Source: Mastigias papua (taxonomy: Eukaryota > Cnidaria > Scyphozoa > Rhizostomeae > Mastigiidae). Taken from it: a stretch of 64,000 nt of DNA. How positions within the stretch are numbered: the first letter of the stretch is position 1; each line of letters opens with the position of its first letter. Shown one piece after another: positions 53,071-64,000 of the stretch. The notes beneath the pieces were generated by a model. That model was not told the origin of the DNA, made no database searches, and saw nothing but the letters and a program-made list of their open reading frames with translations. The stretch lies in NCBI GenBank assembly GCA_964019165.1, contig OZ025282.1:958001-1022000 (forward strand), given 5' to 3'. The position numbers and the translations under genes are program-made.

Positions 53071-55060
53071 ATTGCACCCAAGTAGATACATCGACTTCAT
53101 CACTCTTATTACTAATACTCCTCAGATGAGAAGACCTCTTGCTTCTTAACTGCATATTCATTTTCATACAATTTTTTATCGTACACCATGCATAGACATA
53201 TATTATAGAATTACAAATGATCTAAATAGTATAATATTGCATACAAAGAATGATCAACACATAGATGTTTATTACAGTGGTTGTAAAATTGAAATACACT
53301 TTAGCTGAAAGAGGGACTTTTTTGTGCGTTGACTTTGTAGGAAGTTATGACGATTTTATAACCAGAACGACGAGAAAAAGAGTCATGATGGTTTAACGAA
53401 CTTCATCAAGAAACATTATAACATATCCATTGAGAGGCTGACCAGTAACTAATTTCCGACATAAAAGTTTCGAACCCATTCCAAGGTCCATCATTAGTAT
53501 GAATGTTTATTTCGAAGGGACAAACAACTTATATTTGCTGAAAGGGAGTAGAGAAAATGGAAAAGAAAATGAAAGGCAGACATAACGAATCATTCAAAAG
53601 ATGTAGGAAGGATGGTGGCATTTGTGAATTAAGAATAGGGCGGTCTCTAAGGATAAGCAGAATTTCGTGTGTGAGGAGATCTATGTTGTTGACGTAGCTA
53701 ATAGTATCAAAACTATAAGAGAGAAAGGGTGACTAGTGAAATCACAATTTGGTTAAAGACAGCGGAAGAATTATTGTTGTTCGTTGTGGTATTGTTGCAT
53801 TGGAGAAGACATCTGGCCTTCTTTGACTGTAGCCGTACCTCTATGTGACTGATTTGGCTACTGTCTTTAACACTAAATTCTCTTTGGATAAAGGTGCATG
53901 AATATTTTCCATGCCTGACGTTTGATAAAGATTAGGCTTGTATGTTGTAAAGAATTGTTCAAATAGTTACCATGTAATGGTGGCCAATATATGTGGCATG
54001 AATTGCTGTCAGACACCTCCTTTAATGTCAAAAGTTTAACTTCAGTTGTAGAATGCATTATGGATTGCCCATCAAGCAACAAGTGTTGATTTTCATGCAC
54101 GTTGTGCTCTTTCTTAGTAATTTTTACGCATAGCTACGCCACATTCTGTAGCTTAGAAGTTTGGAAATTTCCAATACCCAAATCTGCTTTAATCACTGGA
54201 TCTCATCTGTTACCAATTTTTTTCTCATTGAAATTCTTGCGAGAAAGGTATAAGCGTTTTACTTATATATCATTAGCACCTTAAGTCGTGCAGATACATT
54301 TTTGTTGGAGTACAGAATACAGAAATTTTGAGCCGTATAGTATATTCAGTGTATATCAAGGTATTGTGCAGCTGAAAGATAAATCGATTATCAGATGCAA
54401 CATTACTGTATATAGCCGTGAAACAGCGCTATAGTTCCTTATTCTCTTTGTTCTTGGGTTAAAAGATTGTAGTTTTTTTCAAAAGATAAGGTAGTATATA
54501 CTAGAACTCATTTGCCGATGTAACTTGCTGCAGAAATGCGAGACTGTTTCAACTGCGAGGCCACACTAGGAAGCATTTACTGCATCAATTGTCTTGATGA
54601 TCGTTGGAAATTTCGTATGACACATGTTATAGGGAATTGCTGTATAGCGTGGGTGACAAACTAGGAAAAAATTATGAAGCACGAGTGAAATCTGACATGT
54701 TGCATGACAAAGTTTCCTAATTATAATAAGTGGTTGAACTCTTACATCACCTTGACCACTCAGGGCCGCCGAGAGATTTCAGAGGCCCTGGGCAAAAGAG
54801 AATTATTATGTCCCCTGCGAGCGAAGCGAGGAGAAAAATTTGAAGGTATTGGAATTCACTTCAGAAAATTACTGTTTGTTTCATTTTTCGAGGCTCCCTT
54901 GACCTTGAAGCATTGGGAGTTTTGAAGCCATTAGACCTTAAGACCCTAGAGAAATTTCTCTCCTGGCCCCATCTCAGTGGTTCTGTGACCACCGCTAGCC
55001 CTCCTCTCTCCCTAAGGACAATGAGTTTTATTGAAACTTTAATCTTTTTCAAAAGGGCCA
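53071..55060. other. Spacer between the two acyltransferase genes
   Basis: No exon or remnant of a third paralogue was seen. A TTTAATCTTTTTCAAAAG tract at 55038-55055 precedes the second start codon and looks like a splice acceptor for a 5' UTR intron, the same layout as in the first gene. Confidence 0.45.
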
Positions 55061-56083
55061 ATGGCTGAATTTTCAAGGATCGAAGAAGCTTGGGGTTTCG
55101 TAGAATTGACTGATCATGAAATATCTAAGTTACGGGAAGATGTGTTGCCTAAAATATTCAATGAAGATCGAATTGACCTGTTGCCATTTTGCGGACTGCT
55201 TTACTTTAAAGACAAGATGTGGATCGGGAAAGTGAAATGTTTCACTCCCTGTAGCGATCTGGTGAAAGCTTTGAAACCAGGCGAACAAGATACATCGTCC
55301 ATTAAGTTCTATGTTATCGAATCGGAGCACAAAATCATGGACGAAATGAGGACGCGTGGTTCTCTTCCTCGGTTGGAAACTGGAGTTTCTGTATTCGCGT
55401 TGTCATTGCCTTCCCTGTCGGCATATGCTCAGTCAGTACATCAACAGTTTGCAACCTATTTTGTAACTGTGTATGGAAAAATCCCACAAGAAAAGTCATT
55501 GGAACGTCGTTTGATTCTTGGCCTGCAAAGCAAATTAGAAACTGCGTGGTTCGGAGAAGATGGAGGAGAACATAGTAAAGATGGATGCTCACAGGATTTT
55601 AGGGCACTTTGGACGGTGAAAGCAAGAGCATTTATAGCAGTTTTGCGGAACGCAGAGAGTTTACCACCGCACATTCTCCATAACCCAGAATATGAAGTAA
55701 GAGAAATGTCATTAGATGAGACATTGTACGCTGTTGAACATTGGAAGTTCGCGTCAGAAAGTGCCAAATATCGGTTCGCGTGTAGTCATAATCTTGGCTT
55801 TGCTGTTGGGGCATTCCTGCTAGGTAGCAATTCGCCAGTTTCATGGGCCTTCACATCTTGGGATGGTGCGATTTCAGCTCTACAGACTTTGCCCGGGCAC
55901 CGAGGGAAAGGCCTGGCAAAGGCTATAATCAAAAAGCTGTCTGTAAAGCTGATTGGAAATGGCATTCATCCATTTGTATATGTGGAAATTATTGATACTT
56001 CATTTATTCCTGAATCCTTGTTTACAAGCCTTGGTTTTCATTTGTATAAAAATGTCCGCTTTTCATGGAAGTACCCTTGCTAG
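55061..56083 (+). CDS. GNAT acyltransferase, GLYAT/FR47-like, paralogue 2
   Basis: 340 residues in one coding exon, collinear with the gene at 52075 throughout. Shared landmarks are the FKDKMWIGKVK strand, YEVREMSLDETLYAVEHWK, SWAFTSWDGAIS and SLGFHLYKNVRFSWKYP. The CoA-binding turn here is the more canonical GHRGKGLAKAI. It differs mainly by an added Gly/Asp-rich segment (GEDGGEHSKDGCSQD) in the linker before the GNAT domain, and by ending soon after WKYPC. Same strand, same coding-exon layout and about 2 kb spacing indicate a local tandem duplication that is not recent, since the two differ at many positions. The substrate is unknown. Confidence 0.82.
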   Translation: MAEFSRIEEAWGFVELTDHEISKLREDVLPKIFNEDRIDLLPFCGLLYFKDKMWIGKVKCFTPCSDLVKALKPGEQDTSSIKFYVIESEHKIMDEMRTRGSLPRLETGVSVFALSLPSLSAYAQSVHQQFATYFVTVYGKIPQEKSLERRLILGLQSKLETAWFGEDGGEHSKDGCSQDFRALWTVKARAFIAVLRNAESLPPHILHNPEYEVREMSLDETLYAVEHWKFASESAKYRFACSHNLGFAVGAFLLGSNSPVSWAFTSWDGAISALQTLPGHRGKGLAKAIIKKLSVKLIGNGIHPFVYVEIIDTSFIPESLFTSLGFHLYKNVRFSWKYPC

Positions 56084-57522
56084 ATCTGGAATAGATTCCG
56101 TTTTCAATGTGGAAAATGAAGTTCATGATCTCACAGAGTATTTGAATTTAGTTATATATCTATGGCATTGTGGAGTAAATTGATTTCATTTTATTCGCAT
56201 GAACAAAAATTTGTTTATATACACCTATTATAAGTATGTAAGAATATTAAAGCTCCAAATGGCTGAAGTTTAAGAATAAGCTAAGAATATTCCTAGGCTC
56301 AAGCTTCATTAAAGGTTAGATTTTTAGTTATTTGAATTTTCTTTAGATAACAGAACAAATGGAGCTTCATTTATTCGGCCAGGGAGTCGTTATGCTCAGT
56401 ACTGCCCTTTTCTATGTTGATTCTATGTTATCTACTTCACACTTAACTCAAGGCACCATTATCCTACCCTATTCTGTCAACGTGATTCCTTTTTGTATCT
56501 ATATTTTTTCAGAATCAGACATTCATGTAACAATATATTAGAATGTTGGGTCAGGTCATATTGTGTCAAAGGTTATTTACGGATACATCAGATAGAGTAA
56601 TTTGCTGGCGCTGTTGCCACTGCTTGACCCAGTTTCTCTCAAACCAGTTACATTTCTAGCTGTTTGATAAATTTTTTGGATTTGGAGAGTGTTGAGACAC
56701 AAGAACGTCCAACAAATAGGACAGAAAACTATTCGACAAACTTCTAAAAAATTTGTACCTTATTCTGCATCTATTGTGAAATAGAAAATAGCATATTTAC
56801 AATTTTACTACAAATCGAATCGACTTTGTACATATTTTTAATATTACTGAGCTCTTATATGCTAGTTTTGATTAAGCAGTAATGAATTCTTATTGACTAT
56901 TCTTTGTTAGAATTGCAAATTGAAAAGTTTTTAACTCAGCTTTAAACTATGACCTTTGAACTATTGGGAGGATTGGACATGACTATGTTGCCAGCCCGAA
57001 AATTGTTGTCTGACCAATCGGGTCTAAATCAAAGCCGTTAATTTAAAGGAATTGTTCAAATCTAGGCTTTATCATTGTTTTCTACAATATGTTACTACTG
57101 GGAGTATTGTTTTGTTCTTTGTGGAGTTTTATTTAATACACTTACTTACCGAATATCAAGTAGGGGCTGAAAAGGTTAATTATTTCTTTTCTAATTGATG
57201 GAAAAATTTCATACATGTGTACGATAGTTTACGAAAATATATTTGTTCCATTTTGGACACAGAGAAGGCTCCTCTGCACACAAATACATTACGTTTAAGA
57301 TGTACAATTCTTTAGTCTTTTCGATCTCGTTCTGGTGAATGTTGGGATCTCCCATAGGAAGTACAATATTTCTCTTCAAATTAACTTGGTTTCACAGGTT
57401 AACATAGATTTACCCATGTAACCAGGCCACGAGTTGGATTCACCCATGTTCTAGACTAGTGAAGGGATCTTCCTCAAACACTGCTCAGCAGCTTCGTTTT
57501 GTGATTGGTTGATCTATGTGGA
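56084..57522. other. Intergenic; third copy of the AAGAATA repeat at 56235-56345
   Basis: Apart from the repeat core TTTAAGAATAAGCTAAGAAT at about 56270 (family also at 13950-14310), nothing is recognised. The 3' UTR of the NXPE gene lies at the right-hand end. Confidence 0.45.
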
Positions 57523-60500
57523 CTAGCTTCCATAAACCAATGCATACTGAAATATGTGCTCTATTGGCTCTAGCACGTGTTCATGGTAGTGAATTCCATC
57601 CTTGGTGCCATGTGGATATGATGACGTAAGAGGCGCTGCGTCTAGCACGAGTATATCAGCATTGCACATAGCCGCATTGGCGTATGCATTGAAGAGTTGT
57701 ATGCGCTGTAAGAAAAAGAACATGGAAATCAAGAGCTGAAAGTGAAGGCCCATGTCTACTACAGTGATGAACACGTTTTAAAGCGGTGAAATTATGTAGC
57801 CTGTATGATTACTTGGAAAAGGGGCCCTTGCTATGAGATATTGTATACAGTATACATGTCTAAACTGAGTATGCTGTGATAAGAGTGATATCTTTCAAAC
57901 TGAAATCATAACAGTTGTCATATAATGTGCTGTTTTACTCTTGCATCTGTTGAAGCCAGTGACGAAAGATAGTTGATTCGATCTGATGGATATGAGTTCA
58001 TTCCTATTTGTCCGATGTAAATGTAGGCCGGCGTGGTAGCAATGGTTTACTAAAAGGGAGGATGTTCTTGCTTGTAATGAGACCTTAAGTACATTTAAAG
58101 TAGAGCTATGAAGAAATCTGCGTGAAATCCTTTCATCTACTTACTTGGTTTGTGATGAACCTTCTGAATGACCCCATAATTGGTAGGAACTGTTTATGTA
58201 TTGCTGTTGAACTTCGCCATATTGCTGTTCCATTGAATGTCTCTTTGATCGTTTCAATCAATGCATCTATTGTCTCACGATATTTCTTGAATGAGGTATT
58301 CTGTCAAATACAGAAAATCACTGTTATCTTATATACCTTAGGTCTCTCTTCATACCATAAGAATATGGGTAAAGGATTGCTTGTGAGTTTGCATTGTTAA
58401 AGTTTTCTATCAGTGGAAAGCTGTGCTTTATCATCTACATAGTTACCCTATTACGCCAGGTAGCCATATGGAGCTGTGTTACATGAGTTTGGCATCAGGT
58501 AAAGTGAGGTCATTGCACGTCTTACCTTTACGTAATGAGCACCTGCATTGAATAGCAATACGCTATGAGCGTTCATGTCATGACGTTCGGTCACAGATTC
58601 CAAATACTTCTTTACTATTGTCACGTTTAAATCGACATCTTCACATGTGTGGGTCTGAAAGAAAGCCATTTCATTTATCATCACGCATGTTTGTCATGTT
58701 ATCCAATGTAGGAGCCTATGTAAGAGATGTATTTATAGCTTATGATATTCTAGTGAATTGTCACAACCTGAAAGAGAAGGGCATTTTTAGGTCGATTCAT
58801 CATTTGAAATATCTCTGTTGCAATAGGACATACCGCACTCATTATTGTAAGTCAAGTGGACTCTGGGTGTGCTCATTTCCATTAGAAATACTGATATTAA
58901 GTATACACTTGAAAGATGGTTGCAGTTATGTCCTGTCCTGTTACTTTTACTGTGGTACCTCTTCAAATGCAAATAAATTTATGCAAATGCTAGTAAATTT
59001 ATACCTGTTGAAAAACTGATATATTCGTTCCTACTTTAGATTAGTTTCGTAGAGGTAAAAGTTTCACATCCATTTCTGTATGTTTTGAAATTCGTTTGTG
59101 AAATATTTGTAGATATAGCTTACGCAACAGTTATATATTATGTAATTGGAAGATTCAGTTAGAAGTCCGTCTTTGCGCGATTTTGCCAGTTTGGCATTGT
59201 TCTCATATTAGTCATATGTTGTCTTGTTGTTTTTGATTCACGTTAGCATCCATTTTCTACTTCAAAGATGTGTCATAAGTGGCATTCTTTCTTCTATTTG
59301 GCTTTGTTGTATTTTCATTGCAAAGAAATTGTAGAAATATGTTAGCAACTTTGCCAGATTTCATACGCTGTTTTTGCATATAAAGTTGTATACAAGTCAG
59401 TCTTCACAACTTAATGGTATACCATAGGATGTTGTTCTCTGTTTATGCCACACACCAGATAATGTGGAGCAATTTTTGACATAAGTAATTTTTTAAAAGC
59501 ATTATAGACATTGACCGTGTAAATAAAACTTATATTTAAGAACGTACCAAGTCATATAGTGTTTTAGGATACAGCCAATTATAAGTAACCATACATTTCC
59601 TGAATATCTTTTTGCATAGTAGCTTTTCCTCTACTGACCGATAGAAATAATAACTTATTGAGTCTCCATATATCCACAAACTGCCTTTACGAGGTTCGTG
59701 ACCCCTTGCCCACGGCTTTTCTGACAGCATCATGTTACGAACTAGAAAGCAGATAGGAATTAGCTTAGAAAGTTATCACAACAATGTCAGCAGATTGAAA
59801 ATAAGATGGTACAGGGCAGACTGAGCTTGCTTTGAAGAAGGAACCTCTATACAGTTTTACTTGCAATTAAAACTCTGATTTTCAGTCGCAGATGTTGTAG
59901 ATGAGTTTCCTACGTTGAATCTAGATTTAATCTCTATCTTCCAACCCTGTTATCACAGCATGCAAAGTCCGTTAGCTTATTAAATTTTGCTAATGATCTT
60001 GAGAAATTGGCCATTATCTATAAGCTTGCTTGTAGTTTTCAGCGATATGTTCTCCCCTCGTTCCTTGGCATTTAAGAACGGTATATTTAGTTCTGTGATG
60101 CAATTCAACAATTGCAGAATTTTTAGCCGAAATAAGGTCCCTCTCTACATGGGTAAATAATAGAAATTCCTAGAAGAATGTGACTGTTGGTACTCTTTAT
60201 ATGCTTCGTGCCTATACTTTAAATGTTCATATCTTTATATGGCATTTTGTGTGCACTTCTCTTTATATACACTTCAGCAGAATTCAAATAAGGCGAGTTC
60301 ATCTCTCACTCACGTACTGTCAGTATAAAACCTCTGTATTCCTTGGCATTAGGTTCTATTGTTTAAGTCAACACTTTAACGTATCAGTCTTACTATCAAG
60401 TTCCCTTGAAATGTATGGCTTCCAAAGCTTTCCATCGGAACTCCATTCGCCATGACCGTCCCAGAATAGATTGCAAGGTAAACCACAATCCAAGCCAAAT

Positions 60501-63494
60501 ATTATTGCAGGCAGTTCTAGAAAGCATATAGTTCATTTGTTGTAATATATTGTTGTAATATATTTTTGCAATACCATCATATATTTGTTGCTATTCACTT
60601 TAATAGTTTTTTGGCTTATTCACTCATTATAATGTATCAGCTGTTTTTGCTTCTTATAGTTTTCTAGCATTTGAGCATGTCGCACTTTCAAATTTTCCAT
60701 TGCAAAGTTCTTTTTTTATTGCATTGGTGAGGTTTGAACTAATGCATTGTTAGTAGATATTTTCTGTCTATAATTCCTAATTTATGAATTTACTAGAAGC
60801 ATCATACTTCATTTAAAACACATATTACATGACATTTCTTGACCGTTGCACTTAAACTGAATTTCCCAACTCATTTTATTTTCTCCGACAGATTGAGAAT
60901 AGGATGGAATTTTTTCACCTATCTAGTGCTTGCATGTCTTCTGTCCTTCCCTTGATCGAATATGTATGTCGAGATGCATTTTTCATGCATTTAGCCAACT
61001 TTCCTTTCCATTCGTCTCATAAATAATCCAGGTCTCACCAAATCTCTCCAATCACTCTCTCATCGTCGTCTGGTTGCAGATCTGTCCATTTTCTATCGAT
61101 ATTTTCATGGACATTGCTCACTGGAAATCAAGAGTATTATTCCTGATCCCTTGAAGCATGTTCGACCCGCTAGAAGCTCTACTCGATCACACCCTTTCCA
61201 AGTCATACTATCCAATCCACGAACTCTTTCCCACAAATCTTCTTTCATTCCAAGAACCTGTCAACTTTGGAACACCTTACCTTTCACTTCCTTTCCTGAA
61301 CCCTACAACTTATCTTCCTTCAAATCTAACATCAAAAAACTGGACCTCATCTCCCTATCTAATTAACTTTCCATTCTCTTTCTTTCTTTGTCAGGGCTTT
61401 GTTATAGGGTCTATTGGCCTTTCTCTGACATTACATACTAAAAAAAGAAATTTAATATATGTTTATAATCATGTAAGAGGCTATTGTGATTTCCTCATTT
61501 TGAATTTGCAAGTGGACGTAAATGGTACAAACCAGTTGTATTGTATCTGGCTGTAGGTACTTTGATTAGCAATGGTTTTCCTATTGGCTCATTGATGTAT
61601 TCAGTCATGTTTGAAAGGAGATTCTTTGGGATCACTCTTTTGAGGCCCTTCAACTTGCCAGAGCAATGAGCTAGAATAAGGATGCAAAAATGTTTATGAA
61701 TAGAAACTCAGGTACATATATGTAAGGAGACGATTATTGAAGTATATCAATGCTATCTTATGCCCCATTTCCACTTAATTCACATTTCGCATGCAAACTC
61801 ATTGTTCCCAACTAAAATATGTGAGCGTTTTGCGATGTGCGGATGTGAGGTGTCGACTGAGAACAAAAAGTTCGCACATGAAATGCGAAATCCAAAAATA
61901 AGTGGAGAAGATCCTTTAGTAGGAAGGTTCTTCTGCTTGTCATGTGAGATAGTTTTGATTCAACCCTAGCTTTGAGATGAGCTGGTAAATCTGTCTTGCG
62001 TTGCATTCTACGCTATTACTAGCATGCATAGCCTGAACAAGCCACAAAGCTGTCTCTATTAGTTTAGGCTGAATCATGGTTTAAACTCACCATTCACAAA
62101 CCATTCAATGGGTGGATCTCGTAATCCAGCACACATGGTATAGTCCAATCTGATATCGACTAGATATACACCAGGATTCATCAACAGCACCAAGGCATCG
62201 TACTTGCCGTTACCAAGATCCCATACATTTGCTGCTACTGTTGTATCACCTCGGAAAGTGACCCTTATTGAATCACCGCCTATGTGTTTTTGAGTTCCAT
62301 CAGAAAAGTAAGTTTCAATGCGTATCTTTGTATGTTCTCCTGCTGGTCTCACTGACATTGCATTAACACGTGATTTGCTTGGATCTGTAACGTATCTGTG
62401 AAGTCAAGGGTACTAATCATTTTTATGGTTTCATTGTTGCTGTCCTAGCAATCAGGGTATTATGGTAGCATACTATGTGCCAGTGAAGTTTCCAGCACGT
62501 TAAATGCATTCCCCAGTGGTGGGCAGCAGAATCAATGAATTTCTCCAGTTGTTTGGACCCACTCAAAAATCATTTCAATGAGAAAGTGTTACTGTATACG
62601 ATTGCTCTAGCATCATGTAAAAGGATGATATTGTGATATTATCACTTTGAATGTGAAGTGTGTATTGCATACTGTCTACCAATGTGTCTTAAAGGCGTGA
62701 TAGTATTGCTGTCTTAACTATTGATAATGAAATATTCTTCAAAGCATAGTTGATATTTATATCGTCTAATAATGTGAAGATGTACTTAATTGTGAAAAGT
62801 CTGTTGGTACTACAGAACTTCACTACAGCACGAAAAAGCGGTACCGCTTTTTCGTGCTGTAGTGATGTACTTAATTCTTTGTAGAAAGACTCTTCTTGGC
62901 CTACAAGGCACTATTTCACCTTAAATCTGGAAAATCGCAATATTTACACGAATCAGCTACTATTTCTAAGCTTGCATTCATTCTAGCCAGGCATTTGAAT
63001 TGAGATGTTACAAATTTGGTGCTCTTGAAACCATTCACTATAATCAGATTTTTATTTTTTGTAGCTTTTGACAGTTGCAGGATTTTGTCAAATATACGTT
63101 ACCAGTTAACTGTTGTGATATCGTAGTTTTCTACAAATTGATAAAGCAATTATAACCGTAGCACACACGGAGTGACTAGGAGCACTGAATTCCTACTATT
63201 TATTTGCTTTCTTCATTGGTTAGTACTGATTAATAAGTTATACATGCATAATTACCTCGCGTAATCTTTGAATGTAATATTACTCATTATATCCATGCAG
63301 GGCAAAAGCATCTCTTGCCATTCGATCTTTTGACGTCGTATCTTGCACCAGTCTCTTTTGAATTGCTCAAAATCAACGGAATCTCCAAATAGATCATTCA
63401 TATTTGTTGACAAAGAGAGTAGACTTCTTAGAGCAAACCAGGATAGAGAGGAAGTCAATATGACAATGGAAAAGAATGCTCGAATGCAATGCAT
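57523..63494 (-). CDS. NXPE-family protein, six exons, complete
   Basis: Neurexophilin- and PC-esterase-domain protein, expected to be secreted or Golgi-lumenal. Exons (minus): 63256-63494, 62091-62395, 59548-59741, 58526-58654, 58145-58300 and 57523-57705. All have GT-AG junctions and agreeing phases, giving 401 aa. Residues about 5-28 (AFFSIVILTSSLSWFALRSL) are a signal anchor. Residues about 95-180 form the Ig-like neurexophilin region (GGDSIRVTFRGD, DLGNGKYDALVLL). The C-terminal half is SGNH-like: block I LWIYGDSIS with the candidate nucleophile Ser, CKKIFRKCMVTYNWLYP, VLLFNAGAHYV, ETFNGTAIWRSSTAIHK and the final DGIHYHEHV with the Asp-His pair. Catalytic residues look complete. The protein is shorter than vertebrate NXPE members, mainly in the linker regions. 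Its biological substrate is not known. A LINE remnant sits on the opposite strand in intron 2. Confidence 0.9.
61019..61366 (+). mobile_element. LINE ORF2 C-terminal fragment in NXPE intron
   Basis: The plus strand encodes INNPGLTKSLQSLSHRRLVA, then DLSIFYRYFHGHCS, HVRPARSSTRSHPF and CQLWNTLPFTSFPEPYNL, ending at a stop. This is the conserved C-terminal end of a jockey/CR1-type LINE reverse transcriptase. The frame is open for about 115 codons, but nothing upstream is recognisable, so it is a 5'-truncated copy. Confidence 0.8.
62792..62863. mobile_element. Palindromic MITE with perfect hairpin and 13-bp direct repeats
   Basis: A 72-bp insert is flanked by exact 13-bp direct repeats GATGTACTTAATT at 62779-62791 and 62864-62876. 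The insert starts with the same 24 bp as the element at 10210, then has a palindrome spanning 62820-62865 that is perfect over 46 bp and has no loop. The arm begins ACTACAGCACGAAAAAGCGG at 62822. It lies in NXPE intron 1. Confidence 0.85.
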
Positions 63495-64000
63495 AATGGA
63501 TGATGCAACTTCGGTAAAGAGAATTCCCTATGTACTCTTTGGCGACTGCTACGATGTAGCTTCTGAGAAAGAACTTTGCCGTAGTTACTTCTTCATAACG
63601 TTTTCTTGTATTGGATTATAGCCAGCAACACTTTACCAAATTTGTTCGAGCAATTGCCACTGATTTATTTTGAAGAGAGGTCAACAATCCTGATATATTT
63701 CGTTTCAATATCCATCTTGAAATAATCCTGAAATGAAAAGTTATCTTTTTAATGATGAGGTATCGGTATGCCAGACACATATTTTATTGCCATTTTTACT
63801 TTCAGTGAAATTGGCAGCAGCAGCTACATAACCATTTGAGTAGCAAAAGGTACTAACAAACCTAAATTTCTAATGATGCGAAATGACCATTGTACTAATG
63901 AGAAAAAAATCTTCAATGCTGTTGCCGTTTGGCAGCTTAGCATCTTATATCTTACATTTCTGAAGAATGTACCGTAAAGATGCAGGGTTTGCACCGCCTA
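63495..64000. other. NXPE upstream region, nothing recognised
   Basis: Sequence 5' of the NXPE start codon. It should hold the 5' UTR and possibly the promoter or an upstream non-coding exon. No clear core promoter element was identified. Confidence 0.4.

Overview
This window is nuclear DNA from an animal, most likely an AT-rich marine invertebrate. The evidence is split genes with GT-AG introns, a complete Cys-loop acetylcholine receptor subunit gene, ABHD17, ADAT3 and NXPE-type genes, long simple repeats, and many decayed LINEs and small DNA transposons. No bacterial features (operons, ribosome binding sites, CRISPR) are present. The phylum cannot be fixed from the sequence alone. The very conserved ABHD17 and the LINE/MITE mix would suit a slowly evolving cnidarian or marine deuterostome.

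Layout. 1-4.6 kb: a tRNA-derived SINE, a very long ATG trinucleotide array, a LINE 3' end and a TG array. 4.8-17.5 kb (minus strand): an eight-exon nicotinic acetylcholine receptor alpha-type subunit whose exon phases all agree. Its introns carry a palindromic element, a second SINE-like unit and further repeats. 18.8-23.1 kb: a hAT-like MITE, then an apparently intact piggyBac transposon with matching terminal repeats, TTAA flanks and an uninterrupted 600-residue transposase. 24-28 kb: a LINE tail, small tandem duplications, and a GGTGC/TG compound array. 28.0-32.9 kb (minus): a long lysine- and serine-rich protein whose N-terminus resembles coilin. 33-35 kb: two LINE 3' ends. 36.7-40.4 kb (minus): the 3' part of an unidentified multi-pass membrane protein gene. 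41.8-44.2 kb (minus): a two-exon ABHD17 depalmitoylase gene. 46.9-48.3 kb: a frameshifted LINE remnant and a Harbinger-type MITE. 48.8-50.0 kb (plus): an intronless ADAT3 gene. 52.1-56.1 kb (plus): two tandem paralogues of a GLYAT/FR47-like acyltransferase. 57.5-63.5 kb (minus): a complete six-exon NXPE-family gene with a LINE remnant in one intron.

The genes are ordinary, separately transcribed animal genes and do not form a functional cluster, apart from the tandem acyltransferase pair. The most unusual structures are mobile DNA. There is the intact piggyBac copy. There is also a family of palindromic insertions near 10.2, 51.3 and 62.8 kb; the 62.8 kb copy is a perfect 46-bp palindrome inside an insert flanked by an exact 13-bp direct repeat. 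I did not find a convincing new multi-gene system. Splice models were built by hand from splice sites and phase and have no transcript support.
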